From Sthenelais limicola (taxonomy: Eukaryota > Annelida > Polychaeta > Phyllodocida > Sigalionidae): 64,000 bases of DNA. Below, piece by piece: positions 23,131 to 34,974 of the stretch. Where the stretch lies: the NCBI GenBank assembly GCA_942159475.1, contig OW804098.1:112719916-112783915 (forward strand), read 5' to 3'. The number at the start of each line of letters is the position of its first letter. The stretch's first letter is position 1. The notes under the pieces were generated by a model, which saw only the letters and a list, made by a program, of their open reading frames with translations, was not told the origin of the DNA and searched no databases. Position numbers and translations under genes: made by a program.

Positions 23131-23890
23131 ACTGAAGCCCCCATCCCTACCTAGCTCCATCTTGCTGAAGCAGCCCCATTCAACCCTCTAGACTGCTGAA
23201 ACACCTCCATTCTACTCTAGAGTACTAAACAACCCCCCTCCCCCTACACACCCAGACCCACCATTCTACTCTCCATGATGCTCATGCATCCCTAATACTA
23301 CCCTCCATCTTGCTGAGGCACCCCCATTCTACTATCTGTCTTACTGAAGCCCCTCCATTCTACCCTCCATTTTGCTAAAGCACCCCCAATCTACCCTCTA
23401 GACTGCTGAAACTCCTCCATTCTACTCTCTGTTTTACTGAAGTACCGTACCCCCATTTTACTCTCCATTCTGCTGAAGCACCTTCCATTTGTCCCTCCAT
23501 CTTGCTGAGGCACCCCCATTCTACTCTCTGTCTTACTGAAGCAACCCCATTCTACCCTCCATTCTGCTGAAGCAACCCCATTCTACCCTCCATCTTGCTG
23601 AGGCACCCCCATTCTACCCTCCAATTTGCTGAAGCACCCCCATTCTACCCTCCAATTTGCTGAAGCAGCCCCATTCTACCCTTCATTCTGCTGAAGTATC
23701 TCCATTATACCCTCCTCTGACTTGCTGAAGTATCTCCATTATATCCTCTGACTTGCTGAAGTATCTCTGTTATACCCTCTGTCTTGCTGAAGTATCACCA
23801 TTATACCCTCCATCTTTCCGAAGCACCCTATTCTACCCTCCATTTTGCTGAAGCACCCCCATTCTATCCTCCATTTGTCAATGTCTCTTG
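23130..23890 (+). repeat. Degenerate minisatellite, about 31-bp unit
   Basis: Repeated phrase CATTCTACCCTCCATTTTGC TGAAGCACCCC, with many substitutions and length changes. The unit is C/T-rich on this strand. Confidence 0.85.
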
Positions 23891-23929
23891 CCCCAGTCCC
23901 ATACAGGTTCTATCTAATATCAGATAATT

Positions 23930-25090
23930 AATACACATATGATAGTGACTCCCCATTATACCCCCCATGTTGTTGCATGAACCCCATCATGTCTTATCAT
24001 ATGTTACTCCATAATCCCCACTACACCAGCTATATTACTCCATGGCCCAAATTATGTCACCTATGTTACTCTCTGTGTTACTCCATGACCCACATCATGC
24101 ATTTTATGATTGTGAGTGACCCTTCCCATTACACCCTCAATTAAACTCCATGACCCATATTATGCCCTGATTATACCCTCTATGTAGCTGCATGACATCC
24201 ATTATGCCCCATCATTGCTGCATTACCACATCATAACCTCTATGTTGCTGACCCACATTACCCACTTTATATTACTCCATGACCCACATTACCCACTCTA
24301 TATTACTCCATGACCCACATTACCCACTCTATATTACTCCATGACCCTGATTACACCCCCTTTGTTACTACATGACCCACGTTACACCCTCTATGATATT
24401 CCATGACCGATATTATACTCTCTATGTTACACCATGACCCACATTATACCCTCTATGTTGCTGAATGACCCTGATTACACCCTCTGTATTATTCCATGAC
24501 CTACATTAAAGACAATCCATATATTACGTAACGCCTTTTTGCCTAAAAATTTAGACCGCCAGCCCCCTGGGCTGCGTAACATTATGTTATAACCATTATA
24601 CCCTCTATATTATTCCATGAACCACATTATACCCTCTATGTCACTCCAAGACCCATATTATGCCCTCTATGTTGTTGAATGACCCCCCATTACACCCTCT
24701 TTGTTACTCCATGACCCACATTACACCCCCTATGTTACTCCATGACCCATATTATGCCCTCTATGTTGCTTAATGACCCCCCCCCATTATTACCCTCTAT
24801 GTTGCTGAATAAGCCCCCATGATATCCTCTATGTTACTCCATAACCCACATTATACCCTCTATGTTGCTGAATGACCCCCTATTACACCCTCTCTGGTAC
24901 TCCATGACCCACATTACTCCCTTTATTTTGCTGAATAAGCCCCAATTATACCTTTTATGTTACTCCATAACCCACATTATACCCTCTATATTGCTGAATG
25001 ATCCCCCATTACACCCTCTTTGGTCCTCCATAACCCACATTATTCTCTCTATTTTGCTGAATGACCCCCATTACTCCTTCTTTGGTACTT
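23930..25090 (+). repeat. Degenerate minisatellite, about 40-bp unit
   Basis: Repeated phrase CCATTACACCCTCTATGTTA CTCCATGACCCACATTA with variants TTGCTGAATGACCCC. The array resumes at 27111-27560 after the 2.0-kb insertion at 25092-27110. Confidence 0.85.
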
Positions 25091-25091
25091 C

Positions 25092-27110
25092 CCCGACGGG
25101 CAAATGGGCGCGTTTCTACGCGATTTTTAATGCACAATCATCTCGCCATAGTTGCGTGATGAGAGTGGACGCTTTTTGCGCAATAATTATTGCGCTATGA
25201 TTGCGAGATAGTCACACTAAGGGTATAACGCAATATAAGTGCAAAAATCAGCAAATTCTCATGGCATTTTAAGTGGGATATTAGAGCATGAATAATGTGC
25301 AATTTTCAACTTATTTTCTTACTTTTATTTGGCGAATAATATCATTCAGAATTACTCATGATTTATTCTTCATGGTAATACATCAATCATTTAATCATTA
25401 TTTCCATCCTGTTAGACAGCTGCATTGCTGGGAAGGGTTATTCCAGTTCTACTTGAAATCTGGGTGGCACAGTCTACTTGAGGTAATGAAGTATGCAATG
25501 ATGGGGGGTATTTTGATCAAAACATTTTTCCACATCAAACAACTAATTTAACAAATAAAGTATAAGGTATGTCACTTATAAAATTCCCGGTGCACATGAT
25601 GTGGAATATGTATAGTGGTATAAATGTCACACAAGTCTATTAGCCGCACTTTCATGGTAAAAGAAATTGTAAATGCACCCCAGTTACCAGTTGCGCCCCC
25701 TGCTGACATATAATTAGTATTTAGACGCGATTTTGAATGCGCATTTTATGCGCAATTTAGATCACACCCATAATATTAATGTAATCATGATAATTTTAGT
25801 TAGTCTGTCTCTGTCTCTGTGTCTCTCTCCATGTTGGTAAATGCCCCTGGCCGCTACCCCGCTCCCTATTCTAGGCCTACTAGGGGAGTGAGTGGGTGGA
25901 TCGTGGGCGATTCTCATCATCTTCTCTCTCCATCAACATCTTTTCTTCTGGATCATCACTCCATCATCTTTGCGTATTTTCATCATCATCTTTGATCGGA
26001 ATTATTAATATATTGCTCATAAATAGTGATTTCTGGGCAGTTTCAATGGGAATAAGGACAACGACTCTTGTGAAAATTACCAATGATTGCAAACAGAGAT
26101 ACAAATAATTGTCCAATAATCATATGAGATTAGGAAATACCCCAACATTAAATTGTGTAAAAGGCTTAAATAGTTTTTGAGTAATAAGCATAAGTATTAG
26201 GATATAATTGTAGACATTATTTCGGCGAATATCTCATCCTATAGAGTATATTTTATACCTACTTTACCAACGATTGCAAATGGAGGTACAAATAATAGCT
26301 CAACAAGCATATGTTGTTAGGACAGTCGAGTAAGTATGTTGGGGTATTTAATACAATTTAAATTGTGTAAAATGCTTAAATAGTTTTTGACTTATGAGCA
26401 TAAGTATTCGGACATAATTTTAGACATGATTTCGGCGAATTTAGAGCAGTGAAATAAATATGTTGAGGTATCTCTCTCCCTCTCCCTCTCTCTCTAGCCC
26501 TAGACTCTTCCCTCTCTGTATCACCCCTTTCGATTAAATGACAAAATCCATCCCCGGAATTATTATTAATATAATCGTTTTATTCTCTCATCTAAATAAA
26601 TACTTTAGATTTGTGTTTCCATGGGATTTCTTTCACTTGTTGTCAGAGAGTGAGTATGTGTGTCAGAGAATGGAGTGTCATCAGTGGAGCTTCAGTGGGT
26701 GTGAATGCCAGGTGAGTCAGAAGTGGCAGGTATTGCATCCAGTTGTGGCTTCATTATGAGTATTTAAACGCGATTTTGAGTGCGCATTATATGCGCAATT
26801 GAGATCACACCCATATTATTGACTTTTGAAGAAAACATGTATTTGTAGATAAAATTGATTAAGTAACACATGTTTAATACAAACATAAATGAATATGAAT
26901 GAGAACTTGACCCAACACACATGTGAGACCACCAACAACATGGGAGGAAATAGACGCAATGGATTTCACATAATGGTAGCTAATGGCATGTCCATTTCAC
27001 TGTGATTCAAAGCCATAAGTATCACATATGTATCACACTTCACTAATTTGCGGTCAATCACAAAATGATCCCAGTGCCATCACACTCAATTGCACTCAGT
27101 GCCCGTCGGG
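25092..27110 (+). mobile_element. 2.0-kb inverted-repeat element nested in the minisatellite
   Basis: CCCGACGGGCA at 25092-25102 and its exact inverse TGCCCGTCGGG at 27100-27110 bound 2019 bp, which interrupt a repeat unit (GGTACT... / ...CATGACCC). Inside are two copies of an ACGCGATTTTGAATGCGCAT motif (about 25719-25775 and 26759-26820). Several internal segments have diverged relatives at 35900-36100 and 37079-37220. No transposase frame is visible, so if mobile it is non-autonomous. Confidence 0.55.
26647..26711 (+). other. Exon-like cysteine-rich module, copy 1
   Basis: 65 nt bounded by TTCACTTGTTGTCAG and GTGAGTCAG. The open reading gives SEYVCQRMECHQW then SFSGCECQ. A homologous 56-nt module with the same kind of acceptor and donor is at 37122-37177, and the length difference is three codons. 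It could be a mini-exon of an unrecognised gene or an exon fragment carried by a repeat. Confidence 0.3.
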
Positions 27111-27560
27111 TCATGACCCTCATTTTACCTTCTATTTTGTTGAATGACCCCATTACAGCTTCTTGGTACTCCATGACCCACATTTTACCCTCCATATTGC
27201 TGAATGACCCCCCATTACACTCTCTTTATTACTCCATGACCCACATTACACCCTCTATGTTATTCCATGATCCATATCATGTCCTCTATGTTGCTGAATG
27301 GCACATATACCTTCTATGAATGACCCCCCATTAACCCGCTATGTAATCCATGACCCACATTATTACTTCTATGCTGCTGAATGACCCCCATTACCACCTA
27401 TGTATGTTACTTGATCACCCACATTATATGCTCTATGTTGATGAAAGACACCCCCTCCCCACACTCACACTTTATTATATCTTCTATACTTCATCACCCA
27501 CATTAATTATACCCTCTATGTTGCTGAATAGCCCACACTATACCTTCTATACTGCTACTG
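27111..27560 (+). repeat. Minisatellite, continuation of the 40-bp array
   Basis: Same unit as 23930-25090 (CATGACCCACATTATACC and TTGCTGAATGACCCCCCATT), interrupted by the inverted-repeat element. Confidence 0.8.
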
Positions 27561-28900
27561 TTGGATCAGAGATCAGTCATGGTGGTATCATTATAAGAAA
27601 GCTTTTATAGGTGTAGTTAAATGGAATGGTCTAACCCTTTTGGTTGGGGTTAAGAAGAGTGTTATTCTCTCAACTTGATGTATTCTATAAATGATTAATG
27701 TATAGCTTTATCTGGTTACTTTGATGGAAGAGGATATGAGCTTAAAAGTTGTAACTCAGAGACTTTCCCTCGTCTCTCAAGACAAGCATGGCATACAACA
27801 GTAAGATATGACATTGGTTAATAACAAGATCTCTTATAATGTATTTGAAAAATGTTTGGATACCATGGTAACCTTATCCCTATGGCAACTGGGCTCAGAC
27901 TATTGACAATAGTTTTTTGGATTTCTTGACCCCTCAAACCATAAAAAAGTGGTACAACATTAAAGATTTGGATAAGCAAAAGTTAAGTTATGAATATCAA
28001 TTGGGTACAGCAGGCAAGATGGTTGCCATCTTGGCAGCCATCTTGAATTTCTCAAAATACACACTGGTGGAAATGCCCCACCTACCTAAAAATCGCAAAC
28101 AGCTTTATACTATACTAATCATACAAGAACAACTGTATTGACTATAGAGGAAACTTTCATAAGATATACTCCTTAAAAAAACATTTCCATAATTTGGTGA
28201 CCTTGGATGACCTCAGTGGTTAAATGGCTATTTCAGAATGAAGCTCCTATCATAGGTCTTGTGTGTGCCAAAAATGGAAATTCTATTATTAATAAATCCA
28301 GAGATATGGATCAAAACATACAAAAAAATGTTTGGTTCTATCTGGAGCTCAATGGCTAATGTGGTCAAAATCCCAAATATTGTTGTTGTTTTTGTTACCA
28401 CATTTGTTAGGCTGTTGTTAGGTCAATACTTGGAGCAGGCCACTTAAAATTGAGTGCAGGGCTCATAATTTCACTGGCTTTCATAAACATTATGTTGTGA
28501 ATGAGCTTGCGTCATATCCTGTCAAAAGTGGAAACTTTCATGAGTCAAATTCCCTGAAAAATTCCAATTTTTCATCTCTTGATGACCTTAAATGACCTTG
28601 ACCTTGGGGTCAGAGGGCAAATGACTCTTTTGAAATGAAGGGTCCATTATAGTTCATATGTGTGCAAAAAATGAAAATTCTATTTTCAATGAATCAAAAC
28701 ATATGACTCAAAAGGTTTTAAAAAAAATGATTTGGTGACCTTGACCTGCAATTTTGGAATGTTCCACCATCTTGAATTTTGTAAACTTTTAGTATGTTAA
28801 TAAGGAGCACTCAACGTACCTAAAACCGTTGAAAAACTTTCTGTTCCAATTTGTTCTAGGTTGAACTCTAATTCTACTGGACTATATGTGTTTTGCCTTA
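27560..28900. other. Old repeat-like non-coding DNA
   Basis: No gene seen. Phrases such as GGTTGCCATCTTGGCAGCCA and GACCTTGACC recur here and near 38600-39000, suggesting decayed copies of one repeat, but I could not define ends. Confidence 0.4.
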
Positions 28901-28904
28901 TTTA

Positions 28905-29690
28905 GGAAAATGATGGAAAGTATTATCAACACGGTCTTATGGATCGCATTTGAGATAAAGAGACTTTTATGCAATTTAAGTGGCATATAGTGACAGGTCA
29001 ATTGTTGACCTTTGACCCCATTCTAGGAGAATGATGCATGCTGGGATTACTAAATTTGGCAATCCAGATTGCCATGACATAGACCATAAAAACAACCTTA
29101 TTGAGCCTTCCTACCCCTAGATTTTCCATGGTACAAAGTATATTAACCAGTTATGGACCTCCAATTTTTTGGTTTTTTTTCGGACCATTTGTTATTTAAG
29201 CGGGATTTAGTGATGGGTCAATTATTGATCTTTGACCCCATTTTAGGAAAACGATGCATGCTGGGATTACTAAATTTGGCAATCCAGATTACCATGACAT
29301 AGGCCATATAAAGAACCTTATTGGGCCTTCCTACCCAAAGATTTTCCATTGTACAAAGGGTAATAACCAGTTATGGACATCCAATCTTTGGTGTTTTTCC
29401 CACCATTCAACCTTCTATTTCATGACCTTGACCTTGTCCAAGGTCAAACATTTTACAGACTTTGAAAGGTATTTAATAGAAGAATAATTGTGAAAAGTAT
29501 CAACTAGGCTGCACAAATAACATCTGAGATAAAGAGATTTTTATGCCATTTAAGTGGGATTTAGTGACCAGTCAATCATTGACCTTTGACCCCATTCTAG
29601 GAGAATGGTGCATGCTGGGAATATCAAAATCAGAGAGCAAGGTTGCCATGACATATCCAATAAAAATAAACTAATTGTATCCATCAATGC
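28905..29690 (+). repeat. Three imperfect copies of a 150-250-bp unit
   Basis: The block GACCTTTGACCCCATTCTAG GAGAATGATGCATGCTGGGA with flanking ATTTAAGTGGGATTTAGTGA occurs near 28980-29130, 29205-29350 and 29540-29650. Substitutions are shared pairwise. Not coding. Confidence 0.7.
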
Positions 29691-29755
29691 ATTGAATAAT
29701 TATCCTGATATCTCGATTTGAGATGTTTACAAAATACAAAAACATTAGATAATCT

Positions 29756-30889
29756 GGGACCCTACCCAGAAAAAAACATCGCAGCAGAAAACATTGCAGA
29801 AGTCAGTTAGCGAGAGAAATCCTGCCCAGAAAAAATGATTCTCCGAAAACATCGCTGAATTTTAAAAACATCGCACCCAGAAAAATGCTCGCAAACTTAG
29901 CGAGGGATTTTGCGAGCGGAATTATTCCCATCGCACAATTTAAAATAGACATAAATGTACCTTTATAATGAAACGAAGCTACAGACGTCCCGACCCTCGG
30001 GCAGCTACCATGTGAATGAGGACTTCGACGTTCTCATACGTGGGTTACCATGACCTCACTTGTTACCTCGGAGATGTTGTTGCAACATCTCCAAGGGTGC
30101 CATTGTTGCTAGGAATGAATTGCTAGCCAGTTTCCATTAGTATTTCCGTATTAGGGCAATATAATGGAAGAGAGTCAATAAAGCAGAAAAAATTCATAAT
30201 ACCCTAGTGGGTTATTTTATAAATTATTTTTGCATTGTTTAAAGATCTCCTTCCCAGTAAAATTCATTTAACTGGTTTGGCACTACATGGTTTCGCTAAT
30301 AATAGCTCAAAAAAAAAAAAAAAAAAAAAAAAAAAATGTACCTTTATCATATAATTTTCTTGTTCAATCTTCGAGGGCATGTAGTCTTTAGTAATCCTGA
30401 GAAGTAAGGAGCTCTAATCATTGATTAATTCTTGTGAATTCGTGTGAATCATAAGAACGTCATAATTTTTAATTTCGCCTCCTTTAAATGACGACGTGTG
30501 GGATGTTGTACCATTACCGTCATCGTCATGACGACGTTATTTCCGATCGCTGAATTAACTTGTTGGTACGTAACTTGAGATATCTAGCCTAAATTGAACT
30601 TTTGATGCTAAAATCTGTTAATAAATACATCTCGTAGCAACAGAAGCAGAAATAGCTTCAAATTGGTACAAGAGATATCCTCAAACCAATGTTTTCTGTT
30701 CTGCGATGTTTTCTATACTGCAATGTTTTCTATTCTGCGAGCAAAAGTGACTGCGATACATCGCAGGATGTATATGACAGCGATGTTTTTTCTGGGCACC
30801 TTGGACGAAAAACATCGTTGTCATTGCAATATAATCGCTGATTTCCCTCGCAAACCAGGTTTGCGATGTTTTTTTCTGGGTGGGGTCCC
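29756..30889 (+). mobile_element. Fold-back type DNA element, 1.13 kb
   Basis: 28-bp terminal inverted repeats with one mismatch: GGGACCCTACCCAGAAAAAA ACATCGCA and TGCGATGTTTTTTTCTGGGT GGGGTCCC. The motif CCCAGAAAAA...CATCGC recurs several more times inside both ends (subterminal repeats), in opposite orientation on the two sides. The interior holds a hairpin GGAGATGTTG-TTG-CAACATCTCC (30070-30092) and a run of more than 25 A near 30308. No transposase. Confidence 0.75.
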
Positions 30890-31500
30890 TGCCACGTCTA
30901 TCTGACTGTCCTAAATGTGTACCGGTATGGTTATACAATCGTTCTATATATATGTATAATTATGGGTCAGATTCTCTGGTGACATACAATTTGCTAAATC
31001 ATACATTTCTTCATTCCGTCATTCGCCGTCTCAGTACAAATCATGTAATTCCTTTTATTTTTGTTTCATTGCGATGGCAACGAATTCTTCTTTCAGGAAA
31101 TGCAGTGTGTAATCAACCTTTTTCTTCACCTGCCAACTCGGCGGGTGAAATCAGATATTTACCTGCCCACACAGAAATATACCTGCCTTCAATAAAAGAA
31201 GATCAAGTGATTTCAATCACACAATTAAATTATGAAAGATCATCCTTTCTTTGTACCAAAACTGCGATAAAGAGCATTTGTCTTAATGTCTAATAAATGT
31301 TCAAGGTTGTATTTTTGTATTCGAATATTTTTTATTCAGCAAAAACATTATGTAACGAATACACTATATCTCAGTCGTTGCTGACAAATCCAAGTTTGTC
31401 AAAGAAAAAATAGAGAATCAATAATAGTCAGAATAATTGTCAGCAAAGATTACATTGAGAAAATAAATACCTAGGACAGATAAGAAACCGCTGCCATCCT
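30890..31500. other. Non-coding, nothing recognisable
   Basis: An open frame (30880-31293, plus) begins inside the terminal repeat of the element at 29756-30889 and has no protein character. No other signal. Confidence 0.45.
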
Positions 31501-31612
31501 ACGCTATTGGTCTGTCTGTCTCCCCCCCCCCCCCCCCCCCAACCCACTCTGTCATTTCTTTATCTCCCTCTCTCTGTGAGGGAGAAATTAAGAGAAGAAT
31601 TCGCCCACAAAT

Positions 31613-31945
31613 TACTGACAGAGGTACTGGAAGGGTACTGGCAGAGGTACTGGAAGGGTACTGGAGGAGATACTGGAAGAGATACTGGAGGGGTTACTGG
31701 AGGAGGTACTGGAGAAGGTACTGTAGGGGGTACTGAAGGAGGTACTGGAGAAGGTACTGTAGGGGGTACTGAAGGAGGGACTGGAGGAGGAACTGGAGGA
31801 GGTACTGTAAGGGGTACTGGAGGAGGTACTGTAAGGGGTACTGAAGGAGGGACTGGAGGAGGAAATGGAGGAGGTACTGGAGGGGATACTGGAGGAGGCA
31901 CTGGAGGGGGTACTGAAGGGGGTACTGGAGGAGGTACTGCGCCAA
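31613..31945 (+). repeat. GGTACTGGAGGA minisatellite
   Basis: About 28 units of 12 bp with variants GTACTGTAAGGG and GTACTGAAGGAG. The unit length is a multiple of three, so long Gly/Thr frames arise by chance on this strand. The same unit reappears at 33620-33690 on the far side of the palindromic satellite, which therefore looks inserted into this array. Confidence 0.9.
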
Positions 31946-31954
31946 TAGGCGCAG

Positions 31955-33527
31955 CGCTGTGCTGCGCAGCACTCTAGAGTGCAGCACTATGCTGCGCAGC
32001 ACTCTAGAGTGCAACACTGTGCTGAGCAGCACTGAGCAGCATTCTAGAGTGCAGCACTGTGCTGTGCAGCACTCTAGAGTGCAGCACTGTGCTGCACAAC
32101 ACTCTAGAGTGCAGCACTGTGCTGCGCAACACTCTAGAGTGCTGCACAGTGCTGCGCAACACATTAGAGTGCAGCAACACTCTAGAGTGCCTCACTGTGC
32201 TGCGCAACACTCTAGAGTGCAGCACTGTGCTGAACAGCACTCTAGTGTGCCGCGCAACACTCTAGAGTGCCGCACAGTGCTGCGCAACACTCTAGAGTGC
32301 AGCAACACTCTAGAGTGCCGCACTGTGCTGCACAACACTCTAGAGTGCCGCACTGTGCTGCGCAACACTCTAGAGTGCAGCACTGTGCTGAACAGCACTC
32401 TAGAGTGCAGCACAGTGTCGCGCAACACTCTAGAGTGCAGCACAGTGCTGCGCAACACTCTAGAGTGCTGCACTGTGCTGTGCAACACTAGAGTGCAGCA
32501 CAGTGTCGCGCAACACTCTAGAGTGCAGCACAGTGTCGCGCACTGTGCTGCGCAACACTCTAGAGTGCTGCACAGTGCTGCGCAACACTTTAGAGTGCAG
32601 CAACACTCTAGAGTGCCTCACTGTGCTGCGCAACACTCTAGAGTGCAGCACTGTGCTGAACAGCACTCTAGTGTGCCGCGCAACACTCTAGAGTGCCGCA
32701 CAGTGCTGCGCAACACTCTAGAGTGCAGCAACACTCTAGAGTGCCGCACTGTGCTGCACAACACTCTAGAGTGCCGCACTGTGCTGCGCAACACTCTAGA
32801 GTGCAGCACTGTGCTGAACAGCACTCTAGAGTGCAGCACAGTGCTGCGCAACACTCTAGAGTGCAGCACTGTGCTGCACAACACTCTAGAGTGCAGCACT
32901 GTGCTGCGCAACACTCTAGAGTGCTGCACAGTGCTGCGCAACACTTTAGAGTGCAGCAACACTCTAGAGTGCCTCACTGTGCTGCGCAACACTCTAGAGT
33001 GCAGCACTGTGCTGAACAGCACTCTAGTGTGCCGCGCAACTCTAGAGTGCCACACAGTGCTGCGCAACACTCTAGAGTGCAGCAACACTCTAGAGTGCCG
33101 CACTGTGCTGCACAACACTCTAGAGTGCCGCACTGTGCTGCGCAACACTCTAGAGTGCAGCACTGTGCTGAACAGCACTCTAGAGTGCAGCACAGTGCTG
33201 CGCAACACTCTAGAGTGCAGCACAGTGTCGCGCAACACTCTAGAGTGCAGCACAGTGCTGCGCAACACTCTAGAGTGCTGCACTGTGCTGTGCAACACTA
33301 GAGTGCAGCACAGTGTCGCGCAACACTCTAGAGTGCAGCACAGTGTCGCGCAACACTCTAGAGTGCTGCACAACACTCTAGAGTGCTGCACTGTGCTGCG
33401 CAACACTCTAGAGTGCTGCACTGTGCTGCGCAACAGTACTCTAGAGTGCTGCACTGTGCTGCGCAACACTCTAGAGTGCTGCACTGTGCTGCGCAACACT
33501 CTAGAGTGCTGCACTGTGCTGCGCAGC
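31955..33527. repeat. Palindrome-rich 30-bp satellite, about 52 units
   Basis: Unit close to GTGCAGCACTGTGCTGCGCA ACACTCTAGA. Each unit contains the perfect palindrome CACTCTAGAGTG (with a TCTAGA core) and the near-palindrome AGCACTGTGCT, so either strand can fold on itself. A higher-order pattern is visible: a marked block (GCAGCAACACTCTAGAGTGC CTCACTG ... AACAGCACTCTAGTGTGCCG) recurs near 32170, 32600 and 32955. Because the unit is 30 bp without stops, open frames of up to 541 codons run through on both strands; these are not genes. Confidence 0.93.
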
Positions 33528-33620
33528 CAGTATATGGGGGAGGAGGTTACTGGAGTAGGTTACTGGAGGAGGTTACTGCAGTAACCTCTTCCAGTAACCT
33601 CCTCCCCCAGTATACTGGCG
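33528..33620. repeat. Long imperfect hairpin at the satellite edge
   Basis: CCAGTATATGGGGGAGGAGG TTACTGG at the left pairs with CCAGTAACCTCCTCCCCCAG TATACTGG at the right, centred on TTACTGCAGTAA. The stem is about 40 bp with a few mismatches. It marks the boundary where the GGTACTGGAGGA-type array resumes. Confidence 0.8.
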
Positions 33621-33794
33621 GCTACTGTATGAGGTACTGGAAGAGGGTACTGGAGGCAGTTACTGGAGGAGGTACTGGAGGGAGTTTTGAAGGATTATTC
33701 TATCAAGTAATCTTACCTAGGCGGATGAATATATCCATACACATGTGCGGTATATATTGTATGCGCATATATAATAATTGTATAATAGTATTTA

Positions 33795-34145
33795 AGGGAA
33801 ACGGAAAGAGAGAAGGGGAGGAAGGGGAGAAAAAGAGGGGAAGAAGAGAGCATAGAGGGGGATGGCAAAGAAGGAAAAACAGGGAGGGGGGTGGAGTTAG
33901 GAGAGAGAGATCGAGGGTGAGAGATCAGACGGGGAGGGGAAGAGCGAGGAAAAAGAGAGAGGGTGAGGTAGTAGGGTGGTGGAAATTGGATGATGAGAGG
34001 GAGAAGCGGATACAGAGAGAAGGGGGGAGAGAGAAGAAGGCAGGGGAGAGGAGAGGGGTATAGTGTAGGGACAGGGAGAGAGAGGGGGGAGAGGCAGGGG
34101 GAGAAACGGAGGAGAGGCATGGAGAGAGGGGGAGGGTAGAAAGAG
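33795..34145 (+). repeat. Purine-rich (GA) low-complexity tract
   Basis: About 350 bp of almost pure A/G on the plus strand with GAGAGA and AGGGGGAGAG runs. Long Arg/Glu/Gly or Pro/Ser/Leu frames here come from composition only. Confidence 0.85.
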
Positions 34146-34149
34146 GACG

Positions 34150-34720
34150 GGTACTTTGCTAATAGTATATACCACTATCAAAACGTCAGATAGGAGAACA
34201 TACGAGGAGATGCGATGAGTTGATCAATACAAATGACAAAATTGTTGCGAGGGTTGTTATGCAAACCACCCCTCGTAAGTCTGTCATATCTCGTAAGTCC
34301 CTCGGAAGTCCAAAAGATGCGATAGGAAACGAGGAGATGCGAGCCACTTACGAGCATTTTGTTATACAATGGGCCCATTTTTTAAAAAAAATTGTAATGG
34401 TTTTAATATACCATCACAGGTTAATCATGGTACTGACACATACAATTGGTTTATTCTGAATAGAAAAAAATCATGTAAATTATGACGATCATTATGCCCA
34501 GAAAAAAACTTTTCAATGACTGCAGTAGAACCAGGAAGCCGTGTGATTCCTGAGTGCAGTTCTACATATCTAATATCAAGTGACTTCAGGGAATGACACG
34601 ACTTCCTGCTTATAGTGCAGTGACCCCCATTATAAGAGTGGCAAATGCGTGTGGAGAAAGGGGACTGCAGAGATGACGCAGTCAGTGACAGTTTCAACGC
34701 ATCACACATCTCTGTGTGTG
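34150..34720. other. Non-coding, nothing recognisable
   Basis: Contains a short CTCGTAAGTC repeat near 34270-34310. The duplication shared with the region upstream of GPCR copy 1 begins at about 34725. Confidence 0.45.
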
Positions 34721-34764
34721 ACTCAGGTAACCCGATACCTGTACTTTGTAACCTATGATAATGT

Positions 34765-34790
34765 ATGCAAATCACCAGTTAGGATATATA
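34765..34790 (+). promoter_or_regulatory. Octamer plus TATA-like core promoter of GPCR copy 2
   Basis: ATGCAAAT at 34765-34772 and ATATATA at 34784-34790, in the same order and at similar spacing as before copy 1 (5880-5910), where the intervening sequence is a few bases longer. Retention in both copies supports a functional promoter; the POU-factor interpretation is inference from the motif. Confidence 0.5.
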
Positions 34791-34949
34791 TGCAGGGGAC
34801 TGATGATATCTCCTGCCTTCAGAAAGGACTGTCTGCAACTTAGCTATATTTGCTATTGCCTGACTTAGGTCTACATGTTTTAGGAAAATATTCAACTCCT
34901 GCACCTGTGAGCATTTTGTATAATAGCAGCTAAGGTAGTATCATAAGAC

Positions 34950-34974
34950 ATGGACTTCTTCACAAGAAACATGA
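34950..34974 (+). CDS. GPCR copy 2, first coding exon (25 nt)
   Basis: Identical in sequence to 6068-6092 and followed by GTGAGTATATTCC. Ends one base into a codon, matching the second exon at 40795. Confidence 0.8.

Noticed and set aside
24515..24595. Possible tiny element around TATTACGTAACGC ... GCGTAACATTATGT
   Set aside because: The ends are only weakly inverted. One end motif recurs near 4100-4130 but no length or target duplication could be fixed.
31507..33584. Open frames of up to 541 codons on both strands
   Set aside because: They come from tandem units whose length is a multiple of three and which lack stops. All frames are repeats of the same few residues.
33713..34181. Ser/Pro/Leu-rich frames on the minus strand
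   Set aside because: Purine-rich tract read on the complementary strand.
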